Positions 17,303 to 25,479 of a DNA stretch of 64,000 bases are shown here, piece after piece. The notes under the pieces are model-generated. The model saw nothing but the letters and a program-made list of their open reading frames with translations. It ran no database searches and was not told the origin of the DNA. Location: positions 1-64,000 of the forward strand of contig NZ_AUIT01000009.1 of the NCBI RefSeq assembly GCF_000423845.1, read 5' to 3'. Numbering within the stretch: position 1 is the first letter of the stretch; each line of letters begins with the position of its first letter. The translations under genes were made by a program, and so were the position numbers. This stretch comes from Thermodesulfobacterium hveragerdense DSM 12571. Lineage in GTDB: Bacteria > Desulfobacterota > Thermodesulfobacteria > Thermodesulfobacteriales > Thermodesulfobacteriaceae.

Positions 17303-18913
17303 CTAAAAACTAGGTAAACCTCTCTCTTTTTTAGGTATATGGCAACTATCACAACTCATAGCCTTTTCTATCTTTAAATACTCATGGCATTTAATACACT
17401 GTCCATGATAAGCTGCCTGTAGTCTTGGCCTTTCAGGGTGTAAAGCATCAAAACTTATTCCATGGCAAGAACTGCATTTAACCTCTTGTCCTTTTATTTT
17501 CCCTTCAGGGTTCGTTTTATGATGACATCCTTTACACAGGGTTTCTTCCTTATCATGGAAGTATACCGCAAGTCTATTGCCTGAGGTCTTAGCAACCAAA
17601 CTTTTCACTATCTTTTGATGAGGCATGGTTGCCTTTTCAAACTCCTTGGATAAAACCTCTATTTCTATTTGAGATTTTATCTCTCCTGAATAGGGTTTTA
17701 AATTTTTAATATCAGACCTCGCTCTACCTATATGGCATTTAACACAAGTAGTTTCAGAAGCAACTTCTGTGCGAGAGGTTTCTTTTTTGTCAAGATGATG
17801 ACAAGCTAAACATTCTTTTCTTGCCTTTATCTCCTTTTGATGACATCCCTGGCAGCTTCTGTCTGAAAATACTGAATGAAAAGCTGTGACAGCATTTACA
17901 AAATTCCCTTTAGGACTACCTTCTAAGGTATGACAATTCCGACACCCTTCAAGTCTTTCATGATGACAATCTCTACATTTCTGGGCTGTAAACTGGTGAA
18001 TTCGGTGATTAAACACTACTGCTTTCATCTTAGAAGCTTTAGGGAATTCCATCCAATAAATCTCTTTTTGTCCTCTCTCTGGCCTTGGAGCTTTAGACAG
18101 ATCTTCCAAACTCCTTTTTTCTCCTTTATGGCAATCACTGCAGATTATCGGACCACCCTTTTTCCCATCCTTTTTTAATTCTACATGACAGTTCAAACAT
18201 AACCCATGAAAGGCCTGAGAAAGGTTTAAACTTTTTTCTTGAGCTATCTTCAATATCTTGGTTAACTCAGGACCTTTCTTCTTAGTAAAATCATGGCAAT
18301 AGTAGCAAGATTCTTCTTTACCTTTGATATATTTTAGAGCCTTCCCTTTATCACGTTCTTCTAAATCATAGGTATGATGGCACTTCTCACATTTTTGGTC
18401 TAACTCTTTGACATGGGTTTCATGGTAAACAAAATCAAAATCAAACTTAGGATAGTTTATATCTTTGTACGCATAAATATTTACATGGCAATCCCCACAA
18501 GAAAGTCTTACCGGACCATAAGGTTTTTGCTCAAGCTTTTTCTGTTGATGGCATTTAATGCAAGCTTGATGGTAAAGGTCTTTTAACTTTTCTGGATCTT
18601 TAACAGATAAAAACTCCTTAGGAAAAACAAAACGTAGATTCTTGTTATTATCTACCGGGTGACAAATCCCACAACCTTCTTTTTCTAACGCCTTAACATG
18701 TTTTAGGTGGTTAAACAAAACAGGGGCATACTCTAACCTCCCAAAAACCTCAGGATGTTTAATAAGAAGAAGATTTTTCTGGACCTCTGTAGGAGTTAAA
18801 GTTTTTTCCACTTTTCTAAAGGGTTCAGTTAAAGCCAAGGGATTACTCAAACAGCACCAGAATAAAACCGTCAAACCTAACCCTAAAATCAACAAGACTG
18901 TTTCTTTCTTCAT
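17303..18913 (-). CDS. hmcA: HmcA: sixteen-haem periplasmic cytochrome c
   Basis: A 536-residue exported protein. A hydrophobic signal segment (residues 5-27) is followed by exactly sixteen CxxCH haem-c motifs: CGICH, CIKCH, CGDCH, CEKCH, CYYCH, CLNCH, CSDCH, CRDCH, CRNCH, CQGCH, CLACH, CVKCH, CKGCH, CSSCH, CIKCH and CDSCH. Sixteen haems and this length fit the high-molecular-weight cytochrome HmcA of sulfate reducers, in which the haems are arranged as cytochrome c3-like units. Known HmcA takes electrons from periplasmic hydrogenase or formate dehydrogenase via c3. It lies 1 base after hmcF. The cysteine pair near residue 20 could be a lipidation site but no clear lipobox is seen. Confidence 0.93.
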   Translation of the reverse strand: MKKETVLLILGLGLTVLFWCCLSNPLALTEPFRKVEKTLTPTEVQKNLLLIKHPEVFGRLEYAPVLFNHLKHVKALEKEGCGICHPVDNNKNLRFVFPKEFLSVKDPEKLKDLYHQACIKCHQQKKLEQKPYGPVRLSCGDCHVNIYAYKDINYPKFDFDFVYHETHVKELDQKCEKCHHTYDLEERDKGKALKYIKGKEESCYYCHDFTKKKGPELTKILKIAQEKSLNLSQAFHGLCLNCHVELKKDGKKGGPIICSDCHKGEKRSLEDLSKAPRPERGQKEIYWMEFPKASKMKAVVFNHRIHQFTAQKCRDCHHERLEGCRNCHTLEGSPKGNFVNAVTAFHSVFSDRSCQGCHQKEIKARKECLACHHLDKKETSRTEVASETTCVKCHIGRARSDIKNLKPYSGEIKSQIEIEVLSKEFEKATMPHQKIVKSLVAKTSGNRLAVYFHDKEETLCKGCHHKTNPEGKIKGQEVKCSSCHGISFDALHPERPRLQAAYHGQCIKCHEYLKIEKAMSCDSCHIPKKERGLPSF

Positions 18914-18914
18914 C

Positions 18915-20255
18915 CTAAGGTCTTAACCTCTCAGGGATTTCCATATGTTCTGCTATCAGGTCTGCCAAAAATTTAACATGGGCCTCTACTTTATAGTGCT
19001 CAATCAAATCTTCTATCCCCTTATGACAGGTATGACAAGGTGCTATCACTAAAGATGCCCCTGTTTCTTTTATCTGTTCTATCTTGACTTTTCCTCCTTC
19101 TATCCTTGCCCCCTTCCAGGGAGGCCCTGCATCAACCATCCCTCCTCCTGAACTACAACAATAATTGTATTCTTGATTAGGGGTCATTTCCACAAAATCT
19201 TCACAAAGTTCCCTAACTATAAATCTGAGTTTTTGTCCTAACCCTCTGTATCTCACTATGTTGCAAGGATCTTGTAAGGTAGCCTTTTCTTTAACCTTAT
19301 GAGCGATCTTTATCTTTCCCTGGGTTAAAATCTCATAGAAAAACTCTACCGCATGGATAAAAGGTATAGGGGCCTCTTTCCAGCCTAAAAGTCTTGCTGA
19401 TTCATAAAGCGCTGCTCTATAGGCATGTCCGCACTCTGTAATCAAAATCCTTTTAACCCTTAGTTTAGAGGCTATTTCATAATGCCTTTTGGTTACCAAC
19501 GTCATCGTCTCAAAATCATGCATATAAAGCGACTTATTGGTATAATCCCAACCGTCTGTGTCAGGTAAAGTAAAATCAACCCCTGAGACAAGCATAATCT
19601 TAAGCATGTTAGAAAGCAAAGGGGTCATGTATTTAGCTTCAAGACCATGAATAAGTAACAAAATGTCTGCATCTTTTTTCCCAAGAGGGATCCTTGCATT
19701 TTTTATCTCATACCTTAGCTCGTTCTCTATCCATTGTATCGTGTCTATCCACTCATCCTGTTTAAACCAGAGCATGTTGTAAGAAGACATATGACTGTAG
19801 ACCTGGTCCTGAATAAACTGAGGAGCTACCCCTAAAACCCCACAAAGTCTTCTCACCAAAGAGATCAAATAGGCAATATCAATACCGAAGGGACAAAACT
19901 GAGTACACCGGCGACAAAGATTACATTCGGTAAAAGCAATCCTTGCATATCGCTTTAAATCGGCTTTTTCTATTTTGCCTTTTTTAGCAACCAAGTCTCC
20001 TAAGGTGAGCTTTACTTTTGAGGCCGGCGCATAACTTGGGTCTCTGTCATGAGAAAGATAATGATGACAAGACGCAGAACACATACCACAGCGCATACAA
20101 GTTTCTAAAAAGATCTTAAATCTTACCGTAACCTCTTCGTTTAAAACCCTCTCGATAGCCCTTTTAATCTTTTGTTGGTCTAATCGTTCTATCGTTTTGT
20201 CTATCCCTATATCAGAAACCGGTTTTCTTACAAACCCTTCCATGTTTTTCCTCAA
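18915..20255 (-). CDS. hmcF: HmcF: HdrD-like FeS protein with CCG domains
   Basis: A 446-residue cytoplasmic protein. Two ferredoxin-type motifs, CMRCGMCSASCHHY (from residue 53) and CNLCRRCTQFCPFGID, are followed by two cysteine-rich CCG-type domains, seen as ITECGHAYRAALYE with DPCNIVRYRG, and YNYCCSSGGGMVDAGPPW with APCHTC. This is the HdrD/GlpC/TmcB/HmcF architecture. It faces the cytoplasm and is thought to hand electrons to a cytoplasmic acceptor, possibly in sulfate reduction. It overlaps hmcE by 4 bases. Confidence 0.9.
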   Translation of the reverse strand: MRKNMEGFVRKPVSDIGIDKTIERLDQQKIKRAIERVLNEEVTVRFKIFLETCMRCGMCSASCHHYLSHDRDPSYAPASKVKLTLGDLVAKKGKIEKADLKRYARIAFTECNLCRRCTQFCPFGIDIAYLISLVRRLCGVLGVAPQFIQDQVYSHMSSYNMLWFKQDEWIDTIQWIENELRYEIKNARIPLGKKDADILLLIHGLEAKYMTPLLSNMLKIMLVSGVDFTLPDTDGWDYTNKSLYMHDFETMTLVTKRHYEIASKLRVKRILITECGHAYRAALYESARLLGWKEAPIPFIHAVEFFYEILTQGKIKIAHKVKEKATLQDPCNIVRYRGLGQKLRFIVRELCEDFVEMTPNQEYNYCCSSGGGMVDAGPPWKGARIEGGKVKIEQIKETGASLVIAPCHTCHKGIEDLIEHYKVEAHVKFLADLIAEHMEIPERLRP

Positions 20256-20917
20256 TAGTCCTTTGACCGCCTAACCGCACCAAACTCTGAGGCAGTATAG
20301 GCTCTAATCAACCAAAAATAAAAGATATGCGAAAACTTGGTAAAGGGAATAAAAATTAACATCACCTCTCCCAACAAAATATGTAAACCTGCTATAACCT
20401 GATAGGGTAAAAACATCTGATATCTTGCTAAAAACCCGGTTAAAAAAACTAAGATCACCAAAGCTAAAAGAGCATAATCTACTGGGGTGCTTAGATACTT
20501 AACATCCTTAACCAAAAAACGTCTCAAAAGTAAAACAACTCCACAGATAATGGTTAAGACTGTTAAAAAATCAGAAACAATATTAGGTAAAGCCCACCAG
20601 CTTATCCCCCAGGATTCCTTCCACATTTCGATATGACCTAAAAAAAAGAGAGGGGTTAACAAAAGCCCTACATGAAAGACATAGCTTATCACAGTAAAAA
20701 GAGGCCTTTGTCTCATGCTGTAGCTACCAAAAGGTAAAAGCCAAAATAGATAAGACCTAAGCGTATGTTTAAGACTAAAATATCCATAGAGTACTTTATC
20801 TTTTTGAGCTCTTTTAAAAAAGTTATAGAGGTTATAAACTAAACCTAAAAAAAAGACCAAAAAAGACACCCAAGCCAAAGGGCCTCTTACTATCTCAAAA
20901 AACGTCATAAGTTTCAC
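20252..20917 (-). CDS. hmcE: HmcE/TmcC: NarI-like membrane cytochrome b
   Basis: A 221-residue membrane protein with about five spans, of the nitrate reductase gamma (NarI) family. Histidines suitable for haem b lie in VISYVFHVGLLLTPLFFLGH and AGLHILLGEVMLIFIPFTKF with HIFYFWL. Length fits HmcE/TmcC. It overlaps the tryptophan-rich gene upstream and hmcF downstream by 4 bases each, so expression is coupled. The likely role is to carry electrons across the membrane to HmcF. Confidence 0.87.
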   Translation of the reverse strand: MKLMTFFEIVRGPLAWVSFLVFFLGLVYNLYNFFKRAQKDKVLYGYFSLKHTLRSYLFWLLPFGSYSMRQRPLFTVISYVFHVGLLLTPLFFLGHIEMWKESWGISWWALPNIVSDFLTVLTIICGVVLLLRRFLVKDVKYLSTPVDYALLALVILVFLTGFLARYQMFLPYQVIAGLHILLGEVMLIFIPFTKFSHIFYFWLIRAYTASEFGAVRRSKDY

Positions 20918-22116
20918 ACCTTAATTTCTTTCGTAAAATAGCTCTTCTCTTTTATACCTTTTATCAACAGGATATCCTCTTCTAAAAACACTGGATCCCA
21001 TAAATAGGTATAAGGGCCTTCTAAAACCTTATTTTCTACCAGGAGATAATATCCTCCATCTTTTTCGGCTTTAGCTGCTATTTTACTACCCTTAGGACTA
21101 AATACAGAGTCTCCTATCCTTTCCCAAATAAGGTCCCAACAAACCTCGTCTACCACCAATCCCCATCGGTTTTGATGTCTTACTACCACGGCTATCCTTT
21201 CTCCATCGGGACTAAAATGGGGCTCTAACACCATCTGTCCAAAGGTTGGCTTCCAAGTTTTCCCATCTACTGCTAAGGTCCACTTTCCAAGCTCTAAGGC
21301 CACAACCGCTGCCACCATCTTCTTTTCAGGAAAAACCTTAAGATTCCATAACTGGGTAAAAGACCTTTCCCAAAAAGGACTACCATCACAGTATAACTCC
21401 CATCCTCGAGAAGTTTTTACAGGAGCAACCACCTGATTCTCATCTAAAAACCTTGGTTCCCAAACCTGGTAAAAACTTTTTTCCCAACACACATTATCTA
21501 CCACTATGGTAAAGCTTCTGTCAGTAAGTCTTACAGCTGTAGCTACCCTTGTCTCCTTAGGGCTAAAGCAACAACCAAAAAGGGCTAAAAACTTTTTATC
21601 CCAAAAAACGTCGTTTACCGCAAGCGACCACATTCCTTTGGCAAAGTTAAAAATCTCTAACACCGGATAATTTTCTAACCTCACATAAGTAGCTACTTTA
21701 GCCCCTGTAGGAGACACAAAAAGATCTCTGGTATCATAAAAACTATGACTCCAGGGAATCCCATCCACACAAACCGTGTAGTTTCCGTCGATTTTAACGT
21801 TAGCTAAGACCTTCTGCCCTGAGTTATCTGTTTTTAGGTTCCATAGATATTCAAAAAACTCTTCCCATAAAACACCTTCTTTCCAAACTGTCCACAACCC
21901 GTCTTTTTGAACAGAAGCTATCAAATCTCCGTTAGGTGTAAACTGAAGTAAATTTACCCTTTCAAAAGGCTCATCTATGGTCTTACCATTAACCCAAATA
22001 AACCTTTGTCCTTCTTCATCCTCAACAACCGTGGCTATTTTATCTCCTAAAGAGTTAACCACCAATTCTGAAAAATTTGCATATTTTTCTAATACTCGAA
22101 GGTCTACCCAGGACAT
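20914..22116 (-). CDS. Tryptophan-rich beta-repeat protein, TmcD-like
   Basis: A 400-residue protein with about 20 tryptophans. It is built from recurring units of about 45-50 residues in which a phrase such as VDGKTWKPTF, VDNVCWEKSF or VDEVCWDLIW is followed by W-x-P/N and a hydrophilic turn; other repeats read FSPDGERIAVVVRHQNRW and FSPKGSKIAAKAEKDG. This suggests a beta-propeller of WD40-like blades. TmcD, the tryptophan-rich subunit of the Tmc complex of sulfate reducers, is the best match by composition and context. No signal peptide is seen. No ribosome site precedes the ATG; the promoter lies so close that the message would be almost leaderless. It overlaps hmcE by 4 bases. Confidence 0.7.
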   Translation of the reverse strand: MSWVDLRVLEKYANFSELVVNSLGDKIATVVEDEEGQRFIWVNGKTIDEPFERVNLLQFTPNGDLIASVQKDGLWTVWKEGVLWEEFFEYLWNLKTDNSGQKVLANVKIDGNYTVCVDGIPWSHSFYDTRDLFVSPTGAKVATYVRLENYPVLEIFNFAKGMWSLAVNDVFWDKKFLALFGCCFSPKETRVATAVRLTDRSFTIVVDNVCWEKSFYQVWEPRFLDENQVVAPVKTSRGWELYCDGSPFWERSFTQLWNLKVFPEKKMVAAVVALELGKWTLAVDGKTWKPTFGQMVLEPHFSPDGERIAVVVRHQNRWGLVVDEVCWDLIWERIGDSVFSPKGSKIAAKAEKDGGYYLLVENKVLEGPYTYLWDPVFLEEDILLIKGIKEKSYFTKEIKV

Positions 22117-22184
22117 CTTAGCTAAAGTATTTAGCGATAATGAGAATAAAAGTCAAGAGTGTTTTTCGACGATTTTAGCTAAAA
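22117..22184. promoter_or_regulatory. Two TTAGCTAA palindromes flanking the hmc promoter
   Basis: A perfect 12-base palindrome TTTTAGCTAAAA lies at 22173-22184, upstream of the -35 hexamer, and a second copy of the core, CTTAGCTAAAG, lies at 22117-22127, over the expected transcription start and next to the start codon. The centres are 57 bases apart. One palindrome on each side of a promoter is a common operator layout; the regulator is unknown. Confidence 0.4.
22128..22156 (-). promoter_or_regulatory. Sigma70-type promoter of the hmc operon with Fur-box-like spacer
   Basis: On the minus strand TTGACT (22156-22151) is followed after exactly 17 bases by TAAATA (22133-22128). Transcription would begin about 6 bases before the ATG at 22116. 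The spacer reads, on the plus strand, GATAATGAGAATAAAAGTC (22136-22154), which agrees with the classical 19-base Fur box at 14 positions. The hexamers are seen; the Fur relation is an inference and such AT-rich matches can be chance. Confidence 0.55.
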
Positions 22185-22214
22185 ATTGTATTTTTTATCT
22201 GATTTTTTTGTTTA

Positions 22215-22682
22215 TTATGTCCTATGATAAGGGATTTTCTTTAATATGGTAAAACTTCGGTAAAGGGCTTCCATCAACACCAAAATAGCTATTTCGTGGT
22301 TAAGGGTTAGAGGAGAAAGGCTAAGAAGAAAATGGGCTTTATGTTTTAACTCAGGAGATATTCCCTCAGGACCTCCTACTAAAAAACATAAATCTTTTGA
22401 GGCCTCAAGCCATTTTTCGATTTTAGAGGCAAGTTCTATGGTATTAAGAGTTTGTCCTCTCTCATCCAAAACCACCAAAATTTCGTCTTCAGAAAGATGC
22501 TTTTTTAAAACTTTTTCTTCTATCCTCAGTCTTTCTTCCTTTTTTTCTATCCTACCTTTAACCTTAGGTAGACATACCTCTACAGGACATAGCGGGGCAA
22601 TTTTTTTGGCATAGTAAGAAATTCCTTCTTCTATAAAACTAAACTTTAAAGGCCCAGGGGCTAAAACCTTTATTTTTCTAAT
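22215..22682 (-). CDS. rlmH: RlmH: 23S rRNA (pseudouridine1915-N3)-methyltransferase, probable ATT start
   Basis: The frame encodes the whole SPOUT-family methyltransferase RlmH: residues 2-5 RKIK, then VLAPGPLKFSFIEEGISYYA, LVVLDERGQTLNT in the middle, FLVGGPEGISPE (SAM-binding knot) and the C-terminal LMEALYRSFTILKKIPYHR. No ATG, GTG or TTG precedes the conserved N-terminus in frame. An ATT at 22682-22680, 6 bases after AGGAGG, gives a product of 155 residues, exactly the usual family length. The nearest standard start codon (GTG at 22478) would delete the first 68 residues. The gene overlaps the end of lptD by 13 bases. Family assignment is firm; the ATT start is an inference. Confidence 0.88.
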   Translation of the reverse strand: MRKIKVLAPGPLKFSFIEEGISYYAKKIAPLCPVEVCLPKVKGRIEKKEERLRIEEKVLKKHLSEDEILVVLDERGQTLNTIELASKIEKWLEASKDLCFLVGGPEGISPELKHKAHFLLSLSPLTLNHEIAILVLMEALYRSFTILKKIPYHRT

Positions 22683-24844
22683 CCATAACCTCCTAAACCT
22701 TTTAATTCTACCCTAAAGAAAAATTTTGTGTCCTTAGGGGTGACTGAAACACCTCCTCCTAATAGATAGCAATCATGTACATAAGAAAGACCCAACCTCA
22801 TCTCGGTATTTTCTTCAAGCCTTAAATTTCTACTCAGATAAAAGTCTGTTTGCAACCTTTGAAAAAATCGGTGAGAAAGGGAAAGGGTAAGTTGTCTTGT
22901 ATTCCAGGCTTTATCATCCTGGAAAGTCAGGCCTACACGGTCAACCATCCAATCAGTTAACCCAAGGTCAAAGGAGTGTTTTTTAAAACCTAATCCATAA
23001 AAGTTATAACTTCCATCGTATCTTAAAGAAAGGTGTGGGGTGTAATTTAACAGCACCTGAAGGCCTAAGTCTGAAAACTTTCTCTTCTCACTTGAGGTAG
23101 CGGTAGGAGTTTCTTCTACGTTAAACTGATACTGTTGATAAACTTTTACCCTTAAAAAGTCTGGCTGGTTTTTAAGTCGAAAAAGTTGCCATAACCCATA
23201 TTCTAAGGTATTTATCTCTTCATCAGAAAGGTCTTCATAGGTAAAAACAGGTATGTTTGTCTCCGAAGGTTTTTTCTTAAAATAATAGGTTACATATGGC
23301 TTTAAGACGTGTAAAAAGGTTAAGTTGCGGTTTAAAGGTAAAGGTACTTCATAAAACTTAAAAATCTGAGTATAGGTGGTAAAAGAAACATCGTAGTAAT
23401 GGTTGTTTAAACTGTTTTTTGAAAAACCTGTAGAATCGTCAAGGATAAAATGGTTTAGGAAATAACTTGCCTTAAACTCGTTCAACAAAAAAGAGGTTTT
23501 AAAAGGATAAGCTATCTCTAAGTTTGAGCTTAGTTTGTGCCCATAGTACCCCTCTTTTCTAAAACTATAGTTATGTACCAAGCTAAAGTTTGTCATAAGG
23601 TTTCCTATGGTCTTAAAAGGCAACAAATTTAGACGAAAACCCCAAAGAGGTTGTAAAACCGTGTCTTTATCAGAAGCTCCATGATAGTCAAGATAGGAAC
23701 TTTCTATCCTTGAATAAAGACTACCACGATAATATTGAGCCCAAAAACGAGATGTTCTATATTCTTGATTTTTTTCTTCTAAAGTGCGATGAAACCTTTC
23801 TAAAAAAAAAGTCTTTGAAGAGGAAAAGCCATTTTCTCCTATGTCAAACTCTTCCAAAAAGTCTTTATTGGAGACCACATCTATGTCCAGATGGAAATCA
23901 AGATTTGGTTTAGGTGTGTAATCGATTTTCCCTACAAACCACCATTTATGTTTTTTCTCTTCCTCTTTTTCTGTATCGCCAAGTAAAGTTTTTTTATTAT
24001 CCTTTAGATATCTCAATTTAAAAACCCCTTCTAAAGGTTCTATCAATCTGAACTGGCTTTCTAAATCTAACAATAAACCTCTTTTGGTAAGAAACATCGG
24101 CGATAAGGTAAAATCAACCTGGTCGGTATATGGCCAGAAAAAAGGTAGTTGAAGTCCTAACCCTAATCTATTCCCCTGAATTATTTTAGGAAATAAAAAA
24201 CCTGTACTTCTTTGAGGAACCATCGGGAGGGTTACCTTGGGAACATAGGCTGTTTTAGGCACAGAAACCACAGTTTGTTTTTTAATCTTAAACTTGGTAG
24301 CCTCTCCTTTACTTATCCCTTCTGGGGTCAAAACAAACTCTCGAACTTCTAAGCTCCAGGGAGGAAAGTCTTTTTCATTTTCACAATCAAACTCACAGGA
24401 ACTAACCAAAGCACTTTTAGCCAGGTATTCGTTTAAGGCGTTTTTATGTAAATCCTTAGCCTTAATCCTGATCCCTTCCTTTTTCAAAAACATAAAGATG
24501 TTTTTTCCCCAAAACTCTTCGTTTCTCAAATCTAAAAAGGCCTGATCTCCTTCAAAGGTTGCATTTTTGGTAAAATCAAAAATTTTATACTGATAAAGGA
24601 TTAAGTAGCGGGTAGAAACTTCGTATTTAGCCTTTTGAGCCCAGATGAGCATACTGTTAGTCTGAATTACCACATCCCCTTCAGCTACCAAAATTTTAAA
24701 ATCATTAAAGGCTTCCACCTTTTGAGCAGTAACCTCCAAAGGTTTAGAAACAGAACCAAAAGCTTGAACAGGGACAAAAAAGAAGCAGGCCGAAATTATC
24801 CATAAAAATACCTTTGAAAAAAACAACTTAACCCAAAATCCCAT
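22670..24844 (-). CDS. lptD: LptD: outer-membrane lipopolysaccharide assembly protein
   Basis: A 724-residue exported protein. A signal peptide (about residues 1-30, ending near VQAFGS) leads into an OstA/LptA-like beta-jellyroll domain (EVTAQKVEAFNDFKILVAEG, DVVIQTNSMLIWAQKAKYEV), then a long beta-barrel region with alternating aromatic segments to the C-terminus. A cysteine pair (CEFDCEN, residues about 148-152) may take part in disulfides. Together this is the LptD family, which inserts LPS into the outer membrane and so indicates a Gram-negative envelope. It lies between the ferritin-like gene and rlmH. Confidence 0.87.
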   Translation of the reverse strand: MGFWVKLFFSKVFLWIISACFFFVPVQAFGSVSKPLEVTAQKVEAFNDFKILVAEGDVVIQTNSMLIWAQKAKYEVSTRYLILYQYKIFDFTKNATFEGDQAFLDLRNEEFWGKNIFMFLKKEGIRIKAKDLHKNALNEYLAKSALVSSCEFDCENEKDFPPWSLEVREFVLTPEGISKGEATKFKIKKQTVVSVPKTAYVPKVTLPMVPQRSTGFLFPKIIQGNRLGLGLQLPFFWPYTDQVDFTLSPMFLTKRGLLLDLESQFRLIEPLEGVFKLRYLKDNKKTLLGDTEKEEEKKHKWWFVGKIDYTPKPNLDFHLDIDVVSNKDFLEEFDIGENGFSSSKTFFLERFHRTLEEKNQEYRTSRFWAQYYRGSLYSRIESSYLDYHGASDKDTVLQPLWGFRLNLLPFKTIGNLMTNFSLVHNYSFRKEGYYGHKLSSNLEIAYPFKTSFLLNEFKASYFLNHFILDDSTGFSKNSLNNHYYDVSFTTYTQIFKFYEVPLPLNRNLTFLHVLKPYVTYYFKKKPSETNIPVFTYEDLSDEEINTLEYGLWQLFRLKNQPDFLRVKVYQQYQFNVEETPTATSSEKRKFSDLGLQVLLNYTPHLSLRYDGSYNFYGLGFKKHSFDLGLTDWMVDRVGLTFQDDKAWNTRQLTLSLSHRFFQRLQTDFYLSRNLRLEENTEMRLGLSYVHDCYLLGGGVSVTPKDTKFFFRVELKGLGGYGLEK

Positions 24845-24883
24845 GATAAAAGATAGCTTTAGAGTAAAAATCCTAAACGATCG

Positions 24884-25180
24884 TTAGTTTTCTTCTTCGT
24901 CTTCTAAGAGTTCGCTTATTTCTTCTTCGCCAGCCTCGAGCTCTTCTTCCTGTTCTTCATCTTTGATTAAAAGCATCGATAAAAACTCTCCTACATGTGT
25001 CTTTTCTTCTCTGGCTATGTCAAGAAGTACAGCTTGTAAGTTTTCATCTTCAGTTAAAGAAGCAAGCTGTTCATAAAGGTTGATGGCATCAAGCTCAGCT
25101 ATGATCGCTATCCTAAGAATCTGTTTATCTAAGTCCTCTGGATCAATCTTTGAAAGGTCAAAAGGTATCTTTGAAAGCAT
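24884..25180 (-). CDS. Encapsulated-ferritin-like small diiron protein
   Basis: A 98-residue helical protein with a two-helix ferritin-like core: AIIAELDAINLYEQLASL and LLDIAREEKTHVGEFLSMLL. The spaced Glu, the EExxH motif and the Tyr match the encapsulated ferritin (EncFtn) family and the N-terminal domain that is fused to the encapsulin shell in Pyrococcus, to which the core looks very close from memory. Such proteins need to dimerise to build the iron site. The C-terminus is extremely acidic (EEQEEELEAGEEEISELLED). No shell protein gene is in this window. The protein probably oxidises and stores iron, perhaps after loading into a nanocompartment encoded elsewhere. Confidence 0.8.
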   Translation of the reverse strand: MLSKIPFDLSKIDPEDLDKQILRIAIIAELDAINLYEQLASLTEDENLQAVLLDIAREEKTHVGEFLSMLLIKDEEQEEELEAGEEEISELLEDEEEN

Positions 25181-25479
25181 AGGAATCCTCCTATTTTAAG
25201 ATATTATAACTATTTTAGCTTGTTTTTTTCTAAAAAGCAAGCTAAAAAGAGAGTTGTTGAATCTCATTAAATTATAACTAAAAAACCACTGCAAACACTA
25301 AGTTTAGTTTTCTTGATTGTTAACGAATATACAAAAAATTTGTATTTTAACACAAAAACTTCAAAAAATCAAACAATTATTTTTAAAAATTAACTATAAT
25401 TAATCATTATAACCCTTGATTTTAGAAATAAAAAATCATACTAAATAATTAAAGAAGGAAATAAAAAGGAGGGTATGTT
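25181..25479. other. Divergent intergenic region between the ferritin-like gene and fdhA
   Basis: About 300 AT-rich bases between divergent genes. It holds a -10-like TATAAT for the ferritin-like gene (25208-25203, minus) with a long inverted repeat just upstream. A weak candidate promoter for fdhA (TTGATT at 25416, CATACT at 25437) has only a 15-base spacer. No small ORF or RNA gene is evident. Confidence 0.45.
25213..25247. promoter_or_regulatory. Inverted repeat upstream of the ferritin-like gene
   Basis: TTTTAGCTTG (25213-25222) and CAAGCTAAAA (25238-25247) form a perfect 10-bp inverted repeat. Adding a T/A tract inside it gives about 16 potential base pairs around a 3-base loop. It lies immediately upstream of TATAAT (25208-25203), so it would cover the -35 area: an operator, or a hairpin if transcription starts further upstream. 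The half-site TTTTAGCT also occurs in the hmc promoter palindrome. Confidence 0.4.

Noticed and set aside
25416-25442. Promoter for fdhA (TTGATT ... CATACT)
   Set aside because: The spacer is only 15 bases and both hexamers are poor; in such AT-rich DNA this is likely to occur by chance.
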